Shown one piece after another: positions 23,696 to 32,855 of a stretch of 64,000 nucleotides of DNA. The stretch lies in assembly GCA_030645955.1 (NCBI GenBank), contig JAUSMR010000097.1:1-64000 (forward strand), read 5' to 3'. Numbering within the stretch: the first letter of the stretch is position 1; each line of letters starts with the position of its first letter. A program made the translations under genes and the position numbers. The stretch is from Gallionella sp. (GTDB lineage: Bacteria; Pseudomonadota; Gammaproteobacteria; Burkholderiales; Gallionellaceae). The notes beneath the pieces were generated by a model, which saw only the letters and a program-made list of their open reading frames with translations, ran no database searches and was not told the origin of the DNA.

Positions 23696-24970
23696 CTATA
23701 GCTTCTCGGCGGCCTCGATTTCCAGCGACGCGGCCAGCAGCGCCAGCCGGGCCACCACGCCATATGCATAAAAGCGATTAGGGGTGTCATCCGGCTCACA
23801 ATCCGGGTTGGGCAGCGTGCAACAAGCCTCGAACGCCAGCGGATCAAAGAACATTCCAGGCGCGTTGAGGTTCTCGTCTATCCCGCGCTCGGTATGCACG
23901 CGATAAAAACCGCCGACCACATAGTGATCGATCATGTAAACCACCGGCTCGGCCACCGCCCCGTTGATGTTTTCGAAGGTGTACACACCCTCCTGCACCA
24001 GCACATCGGAAACTTCCAGGCCCTCTTTCACCACCGCCATCTTGTTGCGTTGCTTGCGGTTCAAGCCGGTAATTTCACTGGCATCCTTCACCGTCATGAT
24101 GCCCATCCCATACGTTCCCGCATCCGCCTTGACGATGACAAATGGATCGTTCTTCACACCGTATTCGGCATATTTCACGCGTATTTTTTTCAGCACGTCA
24201 TCCACCTGCGCGGCGAGACACTCCTCGCCGACACGCTCCTGAAAATTGACCTGATTGCAGACGGCAAAATATGGATTGATCAGCCACGAGTCGATGCCGA
24301 TCAACCGCGCAAATTCATCCGTCACACGATCGTATGCGCTGAAATGCTGCGACTTGCGCCGCGTGTACCAGCCTGCCGAAAGCGGCGGAAATACCGCCTG
24401 CTCAAGCCCTTTCAGAACACCCGGCACACCGCCGGATAAATCGTTGTTGAGCAGCACCACGCATGGATCGAAATCCGCCAGCCCAAGCCGGTTGCCGCGC
24501 CTTACCAGCGGTTCCAGGGTCAACGTGCTGCCCCCGGGCAACTGGAAAGCGGTCGCCGTCGTAATCTCCGGCAGCAAGCTGCCTACCCGCACACGCATTC
24601 CAGCCTGCTTCAGTATCCTGACGATCTGTGCGACGTTTTGCAGATAAAACAGATTGCGCGTGTGATTCTCGGGTATCAGCAATACACCGCGCGCATCCGG
24701 ACAAATCTTCTCCACCGCGCTCTGCATGGCATGCACACACAGCGGCAAAAAATCCGGATTGAGATTATTGAACCCTCCGGGAAACAGATTGGTGTCCACG
24801 GGCGCCAGCTTGAAGCCGCTGTTGCGCAAATCCACCGAGGCATAAAACGGCACAGCGTGCTCCAGCCATTGCGTGCGTAGCCAGTGCTCGATGGCCGGCA
24901 TGGAATCCAGGAAGCGCCGCTCCAGATCAAGAAGCTGGCCGGTCAGTGCGGTGGTAAGGTGGGGAACCAT
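23696..24970 (-). CDS. gshA: Glutamate--cysteine ligase (proteobacterial GshA, PF08886 type)
   Basis: It joins glutamate and cysteine, the first step of glutathione synthesis. The 424-residue protein has the family's VDTNLFPGGFNNLN, the nucleotide-binding region with KADAGTYGMGIMTVKDASE, and YMIDHYVVGGFYRVHTER. In many betaproteobacteria gshB follows; here apbE is in that place and gshB is not in the window. It is the first gene of a leftward operon with apbE and probably the PTS genes. Confidence 0.93.
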   Translation of the reverse strand: MVPHLTTALTGQLLDLERRFLDSMPAIEHWLRTQWLEHAVPFYASVDLRNSGFKLAPVDTNLFPGGFNNLNPDFLPLCVHAMQSAVEKICPDARGVLLIPENHTRNLFYLQNVAQIVRILKQAGMRVRVGSLLPEITTATAFQLPGGSTLTLEPLVRRGNRLGLADFDPCVVLLNNDLSGGVPGVLKGLEQAVFPPLSAGWYTRRKSQHFSAYDRVTDEFARLIGIDSWLINPYFAVCNQVNFQERVGEECLAAQVDDVLKKIRVKYAEYGVKNDPFVIVKADAGTYGMGIMTVKDASEITGLNRKQRNKMAVVKEGLEVSDVLVQEGVYTFENINGAVAEPVVYMIDHYVVGGFYRVHTERGIDENLNAPGMFFDPLAFEACCTLPNPDCEPDDTPNRFYAYGVVARLALLAASLEIEAAEKL

Positions 24971-25085
24971 AATAGTCGGCTAATAAATTAACTCGGTGCA
25001 TTCTAGCGGACAGCCCTTGCCGGGCGATAAATGAGCGGCCGTTTAAGTGACTGTTGTCCAGAATGCAACGTACTTCGCTGCAGGA

Positions 25086-25241
25086 TCAGGCGTCAGTCTT
25101 CTCATCAACAGGCGTCTGGGCTACTCCATCCTGTGGCTGTTCGCCCTGTGGCGCGATTTTCCGCAGCCGCTTTTCCTCCTGCTTCTTTTTTTTGGCAATT
25201 TCTTTCTGCCGTTTCTCGAACGTGTAATTTGGTTTGGCCAT
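25086..25241 (-). CDS. Short charged protein, 51 residues
   Basis: The frame reads MAKPNYTFEKRQKEIAKKKK followed by a Gln/Glu/Lys-rich stretch and a Pro/Gln-rich tail ending KTDA. The very basic, probably helical N-terminal half resembles a small conserved proteobacterial protein without assigned role. The start codon is clear, but the Shine-Dalgarno is weak. Confidence comes from the similarity of the opening to known small proteins and from a clean frame between gshA and the efflux operon. Confidence 0.6.
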   Translation of the reverse strand: MAKPNYTFEKRQKEIAKKKKQEEKRLRKIAPQGEQPQDGVAQTPVDEKTDA

Positions 25242-25557
25242 TTGTGTTCCTATTCAATGCGTTTTAAGGTTAAGGCGCACTATGATAGCAAGTCCTTTTG
25301 CTTTGGATTGCTTTTATATTGCTTTGCGGGGCGGAATAACGCCGCGAAGCCGATGGATAGGGGGCAGCGTTGGATGAATACGCATACTGGAGCGGCTTTT
25401 TCCTGCCGCCCTTTCTATTTACTTTCAAACAAGCGTTTGATACGCTTATTTTTGACCGGATTTTCTTTGCCATCCTAAACTGTGATGCAGCGAAAATCAC
25501 CAGGCAATTTGAAGTGTGTATTACTAAATAGCCATTTTCTCTAACGCGGAAAATCTC
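25242..25557. other. Promoter region of the efflux operon
   Basis: No gene is seen in these 316 bases. The stretch is AT-richer than its surroundings near 25420-25500 and contains the inverted repeat described separately. Confidence 0.55.
25425..25440. promoter_or_regulatory. Candidate TetR/CecR-type operator
   Basis: TCAAAC-AAGC-GTTTGA is a perfect inverted repeat with 6-base arms. It lies about 118 bases before the efflux operon, which encodes a CecR-type TetR regulator as its last gene. Arm length and spacing suit TetR-family dimers. Binding is inferred, not shown. Confidence 0.5.
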
Positions 25558-26712
25558 ATGCCTACCGATACAAAGTCCATTATCCCACCACTTTTTCTGA
25601 TTGTATTGATGGCCGGTTGTGGCGGCAGCGATAAGCCGGCAGCGGGTTCCGGCGGTCCGGGTGCGGCAATGCCTCCGCCCGAGGTTGACGTGATTACGGT
25701 TACCTCCGGCAAAGCAACACTTACGCAGGATTTGCCCGGTCGTCTTCAGGCTTACCGCACGGCGCAGGTGCGCGCCAGGGTCGAAGGTGTGATTGAGAAA
25801 CGTTTGTTTCAGGAAGGCAGCGAGGTAAAGGCGGGCGCATCCCTGTTTCAGATTGATGCGCGTACCTTTAAAGTAGCAGCCGAATCCGCATGGGCAGACT
25901 TGGCAATTGCGCGGCAAACCGTTGAGCGTTACAAACCGCTATTGGGAATCAAGGCGGTCAGCCAGCAGGAGTACGACTTGGCCGCTGCCAAGGCGATGCA
26001 GGCAGAGGCTGCGCTGATCCGCGCAGAGGAAAGCCTGGAAAACGCCAGCGTCCCGGCAGCTATTTCCGGGCATATCGGCCGTGCGCTGGTGACCGAGGGG
26101 GCATTTGTCGGCAAGGGCGAAGCCACACTGCTGGCGACCATCGAGCAACTCGATCCCATCTATGCCAACTTCACCCAATCGGGATCGGACTTGTTGCGCC
26201 TGCGACAGGCGATCAAGCAGGGTAAATTGAAACATGCCGAAACCGCTAAAGTGGAGTTGTTGCTCGAAGACGGCAGCGCCTATCCATTGCCGGGCAAAAT
26301 ATTTTTTACCGATATGGCGGTCGATCCGAGTACCGGTTCGGTATCGTTGCGCGCCGAATTCCCCAATCCCAAACGCGAATTGTTGCCCGGAATGTTTGTG
26401 CGCATCCGCTTTCCCGAGGCGGATGCCGAGAACGCAATTAAGATTCCCCAACGCGCCGTACAGGGCGGCCCGCAAGGGCAGTTTGTGATGGTGGTGGACG
26501 CGGAAAGCAAGGTGACACCTCTGCCGGTAAAAACCGGCGGCATGGCGGGAGGCGATTTCATCATTGCCGAAGGTTTGAAAGGCGGCGAGCAGGTCATCGT
26601 GAACGGCTTGCAGAAGGCGCGCCCCGGCACGGTGGTGAATCCAGTACCGTGGGATGCGTCAGCCCCTCTGTTGAATCCGCCAACCGCTGCCAAACCGGCT
26701 GAGAAGAAATAA
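25558..26712 (+). CDS. RND efflux periplasmic adaptor (membrane fusion) lipoprotein
   Basis: This AcrA/MexA-type adaptor links the inner-membrane pump to the outer-membrane channel. A signal peptide ends in the lipobox LMAGCGG. The lipoyl/coiled-coil region (RARVEGVIEKRLFQEGSEVKAG and the heptad stretch after) and the beta-barrel domain (VDPSTGSVSLRAEFPNPKRELLPGMFVRIRF) are complete. The 384-residue length is standard. It begins the operon adaptor-pump-channel-regulator. Confidence 0.94.
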   Translation: MPTDTKSIIPPLFLIVLMAGCGGSDKPAAGSGGPGAAMPPPEVDVITVTSGKATLTQDLPGRLQAYRTAQVRARVEGVIEKRLFQEGSEVKAGASLFQIDARTFKVAAESAWADLAIARQTVERYKPLLGIKAVSQQEYDLAAAKAMQAEAALIRAEESLENASVPAAISGHIGRALVTEGAFVGKGEATLLATIEQLDPIYANFTQSGSDLLRLRQAIKQGKLKHAETAKVELLLEDGSAYPLPGKIFFTDMAVDPSTGSVSLRAEFPNPKRELLPGMFVRIRFPEADAENAIKIPQRAVQGGPQGQFVMVVDAESKVTPLPVKTGGMAGGDFIIAEGLKGGEQVIVNGLQKARPGTVVNPVPWDASAPLLNPPTAAKPAEKK

Positions 26713-26720
26713 AGCCGGCC

Positions 26721-29700
26721 ATGTTCGCAAAATTTTTCATTGATCGTCCCGTTTTTGCCTGGGTTATCGCCCTCATCATCCTGTTGGGCGGCGCGCTGGC
26801 GCTGCGCAATCTGCCGGTCGCATCCTATCCGGCGGTGGCTCCGCCTGCCCTGGCTATCACGCTTTACTACCCCGGCGCTTCGGCACAGGTGGTAGAGGAA
26901 ACCGCCGTCGCATTGGTCGAGCAGGAATTGAACGGCATCGAGCATTTACTCTACATGGATTCGTCCTCCGAACTGGGCGTAGGCACCATCACGCTGACTT
27001 TCGAAGCGGGCACCAATCTGGATGTGGCTTCTGTCGAGACGCAAAACCGCGTCAAGCGCGCGGAAGCGCGCTTGCCGGAGGATGTGCGCCGGTCAGGCGT
27101 AACCGTGGCGAAGTCGGCGCGTAATTTCCTGATGTTCATCGCGCTCATTTCACCGGACAAGAGCCGCGACAATGTGGCGCTCGGCAGCTACGCTGCAGCC
27201 AACCTGCTGGAGAACATCCGCCGTGTGCCGGGTGTGGGCGAAGCGATACTGTTCGGCACCGAATACTCGATGCGGCTGTGGCTGAAGCCCGAGAAACTTC
27301 ATGCCTACAACCTGACGCCCGGCGACGTCACCAAGGCCGTGCGCGCCCAGAATACCCAGCTTGCCACCGGCGAACTCGGGCAATTACCGGCGGCGCCCGG
27401 CCAGCAGTTGAACGCGGTGATCGTCACCAGGAGCAGGCTGTCCACGCCGGGAGAATTCGGCAACATCATCGTGCGCGCTAATGCGGACGGCTCCTCGGTG
27501 CGTGTCAAGGATGTGGCGCGAGTGGAGCTGGGGGCGCAGGACTATTCCATCGCCGCGCGCATAGACGGTCAACCGGCTGCGGCTATGGCAATCCGTCTAT
27601 CTCCCTCGGCCAACGCGCTGGAAACCGCCAAGGCGGTCAAGGCCAAGATGGCGGAACTGGCAAAATTCTTCCCCAAAGGGGTGGAATGGTTAGTGCCTTA
27701 TGACACGTCCAAGTTCGTCGAAATCTCGATCGGCGAAGTGGTGAAGACGCTGGCGGAAGCCATGCTGCTGGTGTTCCTGGTTATTTACCTGTTCCTGGGA
27801 AACCTGCGCGCTACCTTCATCCCCAGCATTGTCGTGCCGATCGCGCTGGTCGGAGGTATGGTGGGACTGTATGCCGTCGGCTATTCGATCAACACGCTGA
27901 CCATGTTCGCCATGGTGCTGGCCATCGGCATCGTGGTGGATGATGCCATTGTGGTGGTGGAAAACGTTGAGCGCATCATGGCCGAAGAAGGTCTCGCACC
28001 GCGCGAGGCAACACGCAAGGCCATGGGGCAGATATTCGGCGCGATCATCGCGATTACCCTGGTGTTGTGCTCCGTGTTCATCCCGATGACTTTCTTCGGC
28101 GGTTCGGTAGGCGCGATCTACCGCCAGTTCGCGGTCACGTTGATCCTGACCATCCTGTTCTCGATGCTGATGGCATTGACCCTGACTCCGGCGCTGTGCG
28201 CAACGCTGTTAAAAAATTCTCCCGGCCATGAAATGGTGCCAACAAAAGGTTTGCTCGGCTGGTTTAATCGTTTCTTCAGCAGAACCACCCAGCGCTACAG
28301 GTCTGGGGTAGACGGCGTGTTGAAGCGCACCGGGTTCTATCTGGCGCTCTATGCGGGCCTCCTTGGCATCATGGGCTGGCTGTTCGTGCATCTGCCGACC
28401 AGCTTCCTGCCGGAAGAGGATCAGGGTTATTTCGTCAACCTGATCCAGTTGCCGCCGGGCGCGACGCGCGAGCGTTCGCAGGAGGTGCTCGCCGAAGTGG
28501 AACAGTTTTATCTCAAGCAGCCGGAGGTGGATCACGTCATCGGCGTGCTCGGATTTTCCTTCTTCGGCCGCGGGCAAAACGCAGCGACCGCGTTCGTCCG
28601 CCTGAAGGATTGGGATGCCCGCCCCAGCGCGGACAGCTCTGCACCTGCGCTGGTGAAGCGCGCCAACATGATGCTGTTTCGCATCAAGCAGGCGATGATC
28701 TTTGCTGTCAACGTGCCGCCGATTCCCGAACTGGCGGCTGTCGGCGGCTTTGATTTCCGTCTGCAAGACCGTTCCGGCCAGGGACGTGAAAAACTGATCG
28801 AAGCGCGCAACATGGCGCTGGGTATCGCAGGCAAACATCCCGCGCTGATGGGCGTGCGGCCGGAAGGTCAGGAGCCGGGACCTCAGCTACTGATAAACAT
28901 AGACCGCCTGAAAGCGCGGGCATTGGGCATAGACATCGCCGATCTGAACGAAACCTTGCAGTCGGCGCTCGGCGTTGCCTACATCAACGACTTTGTGCGT
29001 GAAGGCCGCATCCTTCGTGTGCAGATGCAGGCGGAAGCGGGCAACCGTACCACGCCGGAGCAGATATTGCGGCTGCCGGTGCGGAATGCGCAGGGTAGCA
29101 TGGTGCCGCTGTCAGAAATTGCCACGCCGCAGTGGATTGTGAGCCTGCCGAAGCTGGATCGTTACAACGGCATGCCGTCGATGAAAATTGCCGGCAGCCC
29201 CGCTCCCGGCCGCAGCAGCGGCGATGCACTGGCGGCGATGGAAGAAGTCGCGGCTCAACTGCCGCCCGGTTTCGGCTTCGAATGGTCCGGAACATCCGGC
29301 GAGGAGCGGCTTTCCGGCAGCCAGGCGCCGTTCCTGTTCGGCCTTTCGGTGGTGGCCGTATTCCTGTGTCTGGCGGCACTGTATGAGAGCTGGTCGATCC
29401 CGGTCGCCGTGGTCCTGGTGGTGCCCATCGGCATACTGGGCGCGCTGGCCGCCGTCACGCTACGCGGCTTGCCCAACGACATTTACTTCAAGGTCGGCCT
29501 GATCGTCATCATCGGCCTCGCGGCGAAGAATGCGATCCTGATTATCCAGTTCGCCCGCGATTTGCAGGATAAAGGGCACGACCTGATAGATGCCACGCTG
29601 GAAGCTTGCCGCCTGAGATTCCGCCCCATTTTGATGACCTCCATTGCATTCATTCTGGGCGTGCTGCCGTTGGCGATTTCCACCGGCGCGGGTGCGAACG

Positions 29701-29855
29701 GGCGTCATGCCATCGGCACCGGCGTCATGGGCGGCATGATCACCGCGACAGTATTGGCAGTGTTTTTTGTGCCGGTTTTCTACGTAGTCATCCGCCGCAT
29801 CTTCCCCGGCCGTACGCGTAATGCATCTCAACATGAGGGAGATCAGCATGGTTAA
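26721..29855 (+). CDS. RND efflux pump, hydrophobe/amphiphile efflux-1 (AcrB/MexB) family
   Basis: A 1044-residue inner-membrane proton/drug antiporter. It starts MFAKFFIDRPVFAWV as usual for HAE1 pumps. The proton-relay Asp407 and Asp408 are present in GIVVDDAIVVVENVER, and the partner Lys is in IGLAAKNAILIIQFA. Two sets of six helices and two large periplasmic loops are evident. It starts eight bases after the adaptor stop. Substrates cannot be predicted, but the family exports antibiotics, detergents and solvents. Confidence 0.96.
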   Translation: MFAKFFIDRPVFAWVIALIILLGGALALRNLPVASYPAVAPPALAITLYYPGASAQVVEETAVALVEQELNGIEHLLYMDSSSELGVGTITLTFEAGTNLDVASVETQNRVKRAEARLPEDVRRSGVTVAKSARNFLMFIALISPDKSRDNVALGSYAAANLLENIRRVPGVGEAILFGTEYSMRLWLKPEKLHAYNLTPGDVTKAVRAQNTQLATGELGQLPAAPGQQLNAVIVTRSRLSTPGEFGNIIVRANADGSSVRVKDVARVELGAQDYSIAARIDGQPAAAMAIRLSPSANALETAKAVKAKMAELAKFFPKGVEWLVPYDTSKFVEISIGEVVKTLAEAMLLVFLVIYLFLGNLRATFIPSIVVPIALVGGMVGLYAVGYSINTLTMFAMVLAIGIVVDDAIVVVENVERIMAEEGLAPREATRKAMGQIFGAIIAITLVLCSVFIPMTFFGGSVGAIYRQFAVTLILTILFSMLMALTLTPALCATLLKNSPGHEMVPTKGLLGWFNRFFSRTTQRYRSGVDGVLKRTGFYLALYAGLLGIMGWLFVHLPTSFLPEEDQGYFVNLIQLPPGATRERSQEVLAEVEQFYLKQPEVDHVIGVLGFSFFGRGQNAATAFVRLKDWDARPSADSSAPALVKRANMMLFRIKQAMIFAVNVPPIPELAAVGGFDFRLQDRSGQGREKLIEARNMALGIAGKHPALMGVRPEGQEPGPQLLINIDRLKARALGIDIADLNETLQSALGVAYINDFVREGRILRVQMQAEAGNRTTPEQILRLPVRNAQGSMVPLSEIATPQWIVSLPKLDRYNGMPSMKIAGSPAPGRSSGDALAAMEEVAAQLPPGFGFEWSGTSGEERLSGSQAPFLFGLSVVAVFLCLAALYESWSIPVAVVLVVPIGILGALAAVTLRGLPNDIYFKVGLIVIIGLAAKNAILIIQFARDLQDKGHDLIDATLEACRLRFRPILMTSIAFILGVLPLAISTGAGANGRHAIGTGVMGGMITATVLAVFFVPVFYVVIRRIFPGRTRNASQHEGDQHG

Positions 29856-31293
29856 GGCCACCAATAAAATCACCCTGATAGTCATGGCGGCGATAATGGG
29901 TGGCTGTTCCATGATGCCGGACTACGAACGGCCTGCCGCGCCGGTTCCCGCAGCATGGCCGGACAATGTGCAGTTGAAAGCGGGCAATGCGCCCACGCCC
30001 GGCGATTGGCGGAAATATTTTCCCGATCCGCGTTTGCAGGCGTTGATTGCGGCAGCGCTGGAAAACAACCGCGATCTGCGCATCGCCACCGCGCGAATTG
30101 CAGAAGCTCGCGCGCAATATGGCATACAGCATGCCGATCGTTTTCCCGGCGTCAACCTGACCGGGTCGCGCAATGCTTCGCTGACGCCCGCCGGCGCTTC
30201 CATAACCGGCAGCGAGCTGCATATCCAGCGTTATGATGCGGGTTTTAGCCTGGTGTCGTATGAGCTGGATTTCTGGGGGCGTGTCCGCAGCCTCGACGCG
30301 TCTGCGAAAGCCGGTTATCTCGCTACCGAGGCCGCGCAACGCGCGTTCCGTTTGTCGCTGATTGCCGATGTCGCCAACGCCTATTTGTCGCTGCTGGAAA
30401 TGAGCGAGCGCACCCAGCTCGCTGTCGAAACGGTCAGGACGCGTGCGGAAGCCAAAGAGTTGGTATCGCGCCGCCGCGAAGTGGGGGTGTCCGGCGATCT
30501 GGATTTTTTGCAGGCGGATGGTGCATATCAGGCCGCGCTTGCCGAGCGTGCCAATCTGGAACGACAGCAAGCTGCTGCAGAAAATCTGCTCAACTTGTTG
30601 CTGGGGGGGTCGGTGGCCGAGTTGAAAGACCTGCCAACCGGTAACAGCCTCGCCGAACAGGGCATTAGCTCTGACATTTTTGCGGGCCTGCCTGCCGAAG
30701 TATTGCTGCAACGCCCCGACGTATTGGCAGCCGAGCACAAGCTGATTGCCGCCAATGCCAATATCGGCGCGGCACGCGCGGCGTTTTTCCCGCGCATTTC
30801 GTTGACGGGAAGCATGGGTATGGCCAGCAGCAGTTTGTCCGGATTGTTCGGCGCGGGCAATTACGCCTGGTCTTTCCAGCCAGCCCTCAGCCTGCCGTTG
30901 TTTGATGCCGGGCGCACATCTGCCAATGTGGACGTCGCCGAGGCACGCAAAGTGATCGCCGTTGCGGAATATGAAAAAACCATACAACAGGCATTCCGTG
31001 AGGTAGCAGACTTGTTGAATGCGCGCGACAAACTTTCCGAACAGCTTGCAGCGCAGCAAGCCAATGCAGAAGTGCAGAAGCAGCGACTGCATCTCGTGGA
31101 TGCCCGCTATAAAGGGGGTATCGCCAATCACCTCGAAGTGCTGGATGCGCAGCGCGAAAGTTTTGCCGCCGATCAGGGCGCGACGCAAGTACGGCGGTTG
31201 TGGCTGAGCGCGTCAACGCAACTTTACAAGGCGCTTGGGGGAGAGGGCAACGATTCGGCAGTAAAAATTGCGCAAAAGGCATCTGCCAGATGA
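29848..31293 (+). CDS. Outer-membrane efflux channel, NodT/OprM family lipoprotein
   Basis: A TolC-type channel protein of 481 residues. The lipobox IMGGCS follows a short signal peptide, and PDYERPAAPVPAAW is the typical mature N terminus of the NodT group. The start MVKATNK has GGGAG in the right place and overlaps the pump gene by eight bases; a frame-extended start upstream was rejected. Two repeats of the outer-membrane efflux domain fill the rest. It completes the tripartite pump. Confidence 0.94.
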   Translation: MVKATNKITLIVMAAIMGGCSMMPDYERPAAPVPAAWPDNVQLKAGNAPTPGDWRKYFPDPRLQALIAAALENNRDLRIATARIAEARAQYGIQHADRFPGVNLTGSRNASLTPAGASITGSELHIQRYDAGFSLVSYELDFWGRVRSLDASAKAGYLATEAAQRAFRLSLIADVANAYLSLLEMSERTQLAVETVRTRAEAKELVSRRREVGVSGDLDFLQADGAYQAALAERANLERQQAAAENLLNLLLGGSVAELKDLPTGNSLAEQGISSDIFAGLPAEVLLQRPDVLAAEHKLIAANANIGAARAAFFPRISLTGSMGMASSSLSGLFGAGNYAWSFQPALSLPLFDAGRTSANVDVAEARKVIAVAEYEKTIQQAFREVADLLNARDKLSEQLAAQQANAEVQKQRLHLVDARYKGGIANHLEVLDAQRESFAADQGATQVRRLWLSASTQLYKALGGEGNDSAVKIAQKASAR

Positions 31294-31937
31294 TGGAGGC
31301 AGCAGAAGCCAAAACCGCCAGCGAGCAAACTCGCGCGCGTTTATTGGATTCGGCGCGCGAAGTTTTTTCCCAACGCGGATTTCAGGGGGCGACGGTACGC
31401 GAGATATGCCGCCGGGCCGAGGCGAATGGCGCTGCAGTGAATTATCACTTCGGCAGCAAGGATGGCTTGCTTGCCGAGGCACTGAATTTTTCTCCGTTGA
31501 CGGCATTGCAGAAAGCCAACGCGAACGAATGCCCCACCATACGCCTGCGCCTGTTCATCCGGGACTTCATGCTGATGTTGCTGGATGAAAAGAATCCTTC
31601 GTCTCAGTGCCGGATCATGGCGCGCGAGCTGGCCGATCCAACGCCGGCGCTGGACAAGATCGTGCGCGAAGCCATTGCGCCGCTGCATGAATTCCTGGGC
31701 ATGCTGGTGCGCGAAATCCTTGACGATAGTGGCGGGGGCGAAAAAGTTGGCGCAGCCGAGCTGCGACGCTGCGTTCACAGCATCCTGGGCCAGTGTTTGT
31801 TCTACCGCCATTCGCACCCGGTGTTGCATCGCCTGCACCCCGCACTGCGCTACGACCACAAGGAAATTGAAACGATTGCCGAACACATCGTGGAATTTTC
31901 CCTGGCGGGAATCAAACACCTTGCAAAAAACAGATAA
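31290..31937 (+). CDS. TetR-family regulator of the CecR type
   Basis: The product has 215 residues. The N-terminal helix-turn-helix is canonical (ARLLDSAREVFSQRGFQGAT, REICRRAEANGAAVNYHFGSKDGLL). The C-terminal domain, with RIMARELADPTPALDKIVREAI and SILGQCLFYRHSHPVLHRL, is that of CecR/YbiH regulators, which control efflux genes. Its ATG overlaps the channel's stop (ATGA), so it is the last gene of the operon it probably represses. Most TetR regulators of RND pumps are divergent instead. Confidence 0.9.
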   Translation: MMEAAEAKTASEQTRARLLDSAREVFSQRGFQGATVREICRRAEANGAAVNYHFGSKDGLLAEALNFSPLTALQKANANECPTIRLRLFIRDFMLMLLDEKNPSSQCRIMARELADPTPALDKIVREAIAPLHEFLGMLVREILDDSGGGEKVGAAELRRCVHSILGQCLFYRHSHPVLHRLHPALRYDHKEIETIAEHIVEFSLAGIKHLAKNR

Positions 31938-32090
31938 AACAGACGCTCCCATTCCCTGATAACTCGCTGGGTGAGGAATCCGACATCGACGACTGTCTTG
32001 GAATCCGTGTGAATCTGTGTAATCTGCGGATTCAGTCACTGTTTCCGGATTCTATGCTATCTTTCATGCTCCATGGCAGCGCACGATGCC

Positions 32091-32120
32091 TTGACTCTGC
32101 ATTCCCTGTACTCTTAAAAT
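32091..32120 (+). promoter_or_regulatory. Candidate promoter of grxD
   Basis: TTGACT (32091-32096), an 18-base spacer and TAAAAT (32115-32120) form a good sigma-70 type match about 32 bases before the grxD start. Confidence 0.6.
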
Positions 32121-32151
32121 GTCCGACCAATTTATTAAGGTAATAGCCACC

Positions 32152-32466
32152 ATGAGCACAGACATTCAAAAACGCATCCACGAACAGGTCACTATGCACC
32201 CGGTCGTGTTGTATATGAAAGGCAGCCCGCAGTTTCCACAGTGTGGCTTTTCGGCCAAAGCGGTAGGCATCCTGAACTCGCTGGGCGTGAAAGAGTTGTT
32301 CACCGTGGACGTGCTGCAAGACGCGGAAATCCGCCAGGGAATCAAGGACTATGCCAACTGGCCAACCATCCCGCAGCTTTACATCAAGGGTGAATTCATC
32401 GGCGGCTCGGACATCATGACCGAGATGTATCAAAGCGGGGAACTCAAGCAATTGCTTGGCGGGTAG
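32152..32466 (+). CDS. grxD: Monothiol glutaredoxin Grx4
   Basis: A 104-residue monothiol glutaredoxin that carries or delivers [2Fe-2S] clusters together with glutathione. The CGFS active site is present in PQCGFSAKAV, followed by the conserved NWPTIPQLYIKGEFIGGSDI. The start MSTDIQKRI has AAGG upstream and gives the normal length; a longer in-frame start was not used. It stands alone. Confidence 0.96.
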   Translation: MSTDIQKRIHEQVTMHPVVLYMKGSPQFPQCGFSAKAVGILNSLGVKELFTVDVLQDAEIRQGIKDYANWPTIPQLYIKGEFIGGSDIMTEMYQSGELKQLLGG

Positions 32467-32855
32467 GCCGAAAGATATTCACATTTCGGCTGATCGATTA
32501 ACGAACTTCCAAATCATTCATTCCAGCCTTCATTCCATCTGTAACACCGTCTTGATCTTTCCACTGCAATAGTGAAATGACGATTCCTGCAATGAATGGT
32601 TCTCGTCAGACTTGCGCGCGTACCTTCCAGCGTTAACACCTGCTACACTTCAATATGCGATAAAAATCGCTGCAACCCGGGCAGGGCTGATGTGGCTAAA
32701 ATATCAGCCTCGTTGCTCGGCGTAGGGCGCGCTCTGTGCTACAGTTTCGCCCGAATCGCGGAACAGCAGATCCTTCGTTCGCGGCGGAGATGGAAAGTCT
32801 CCAGTGTTGGAACGATAGGGGTGATGTGTTTTGAAATTGGATCAATGATCAGTCA
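32467..32855. other. Gene-free region before the thiamine-diphosphate enzyme gene
   Basis: No credible gene or hairpin is seen in these 389 bases. It probably holds the promoter of the three-gene operon that follows; no clear box pair could be picked. Confidence 0.45.
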
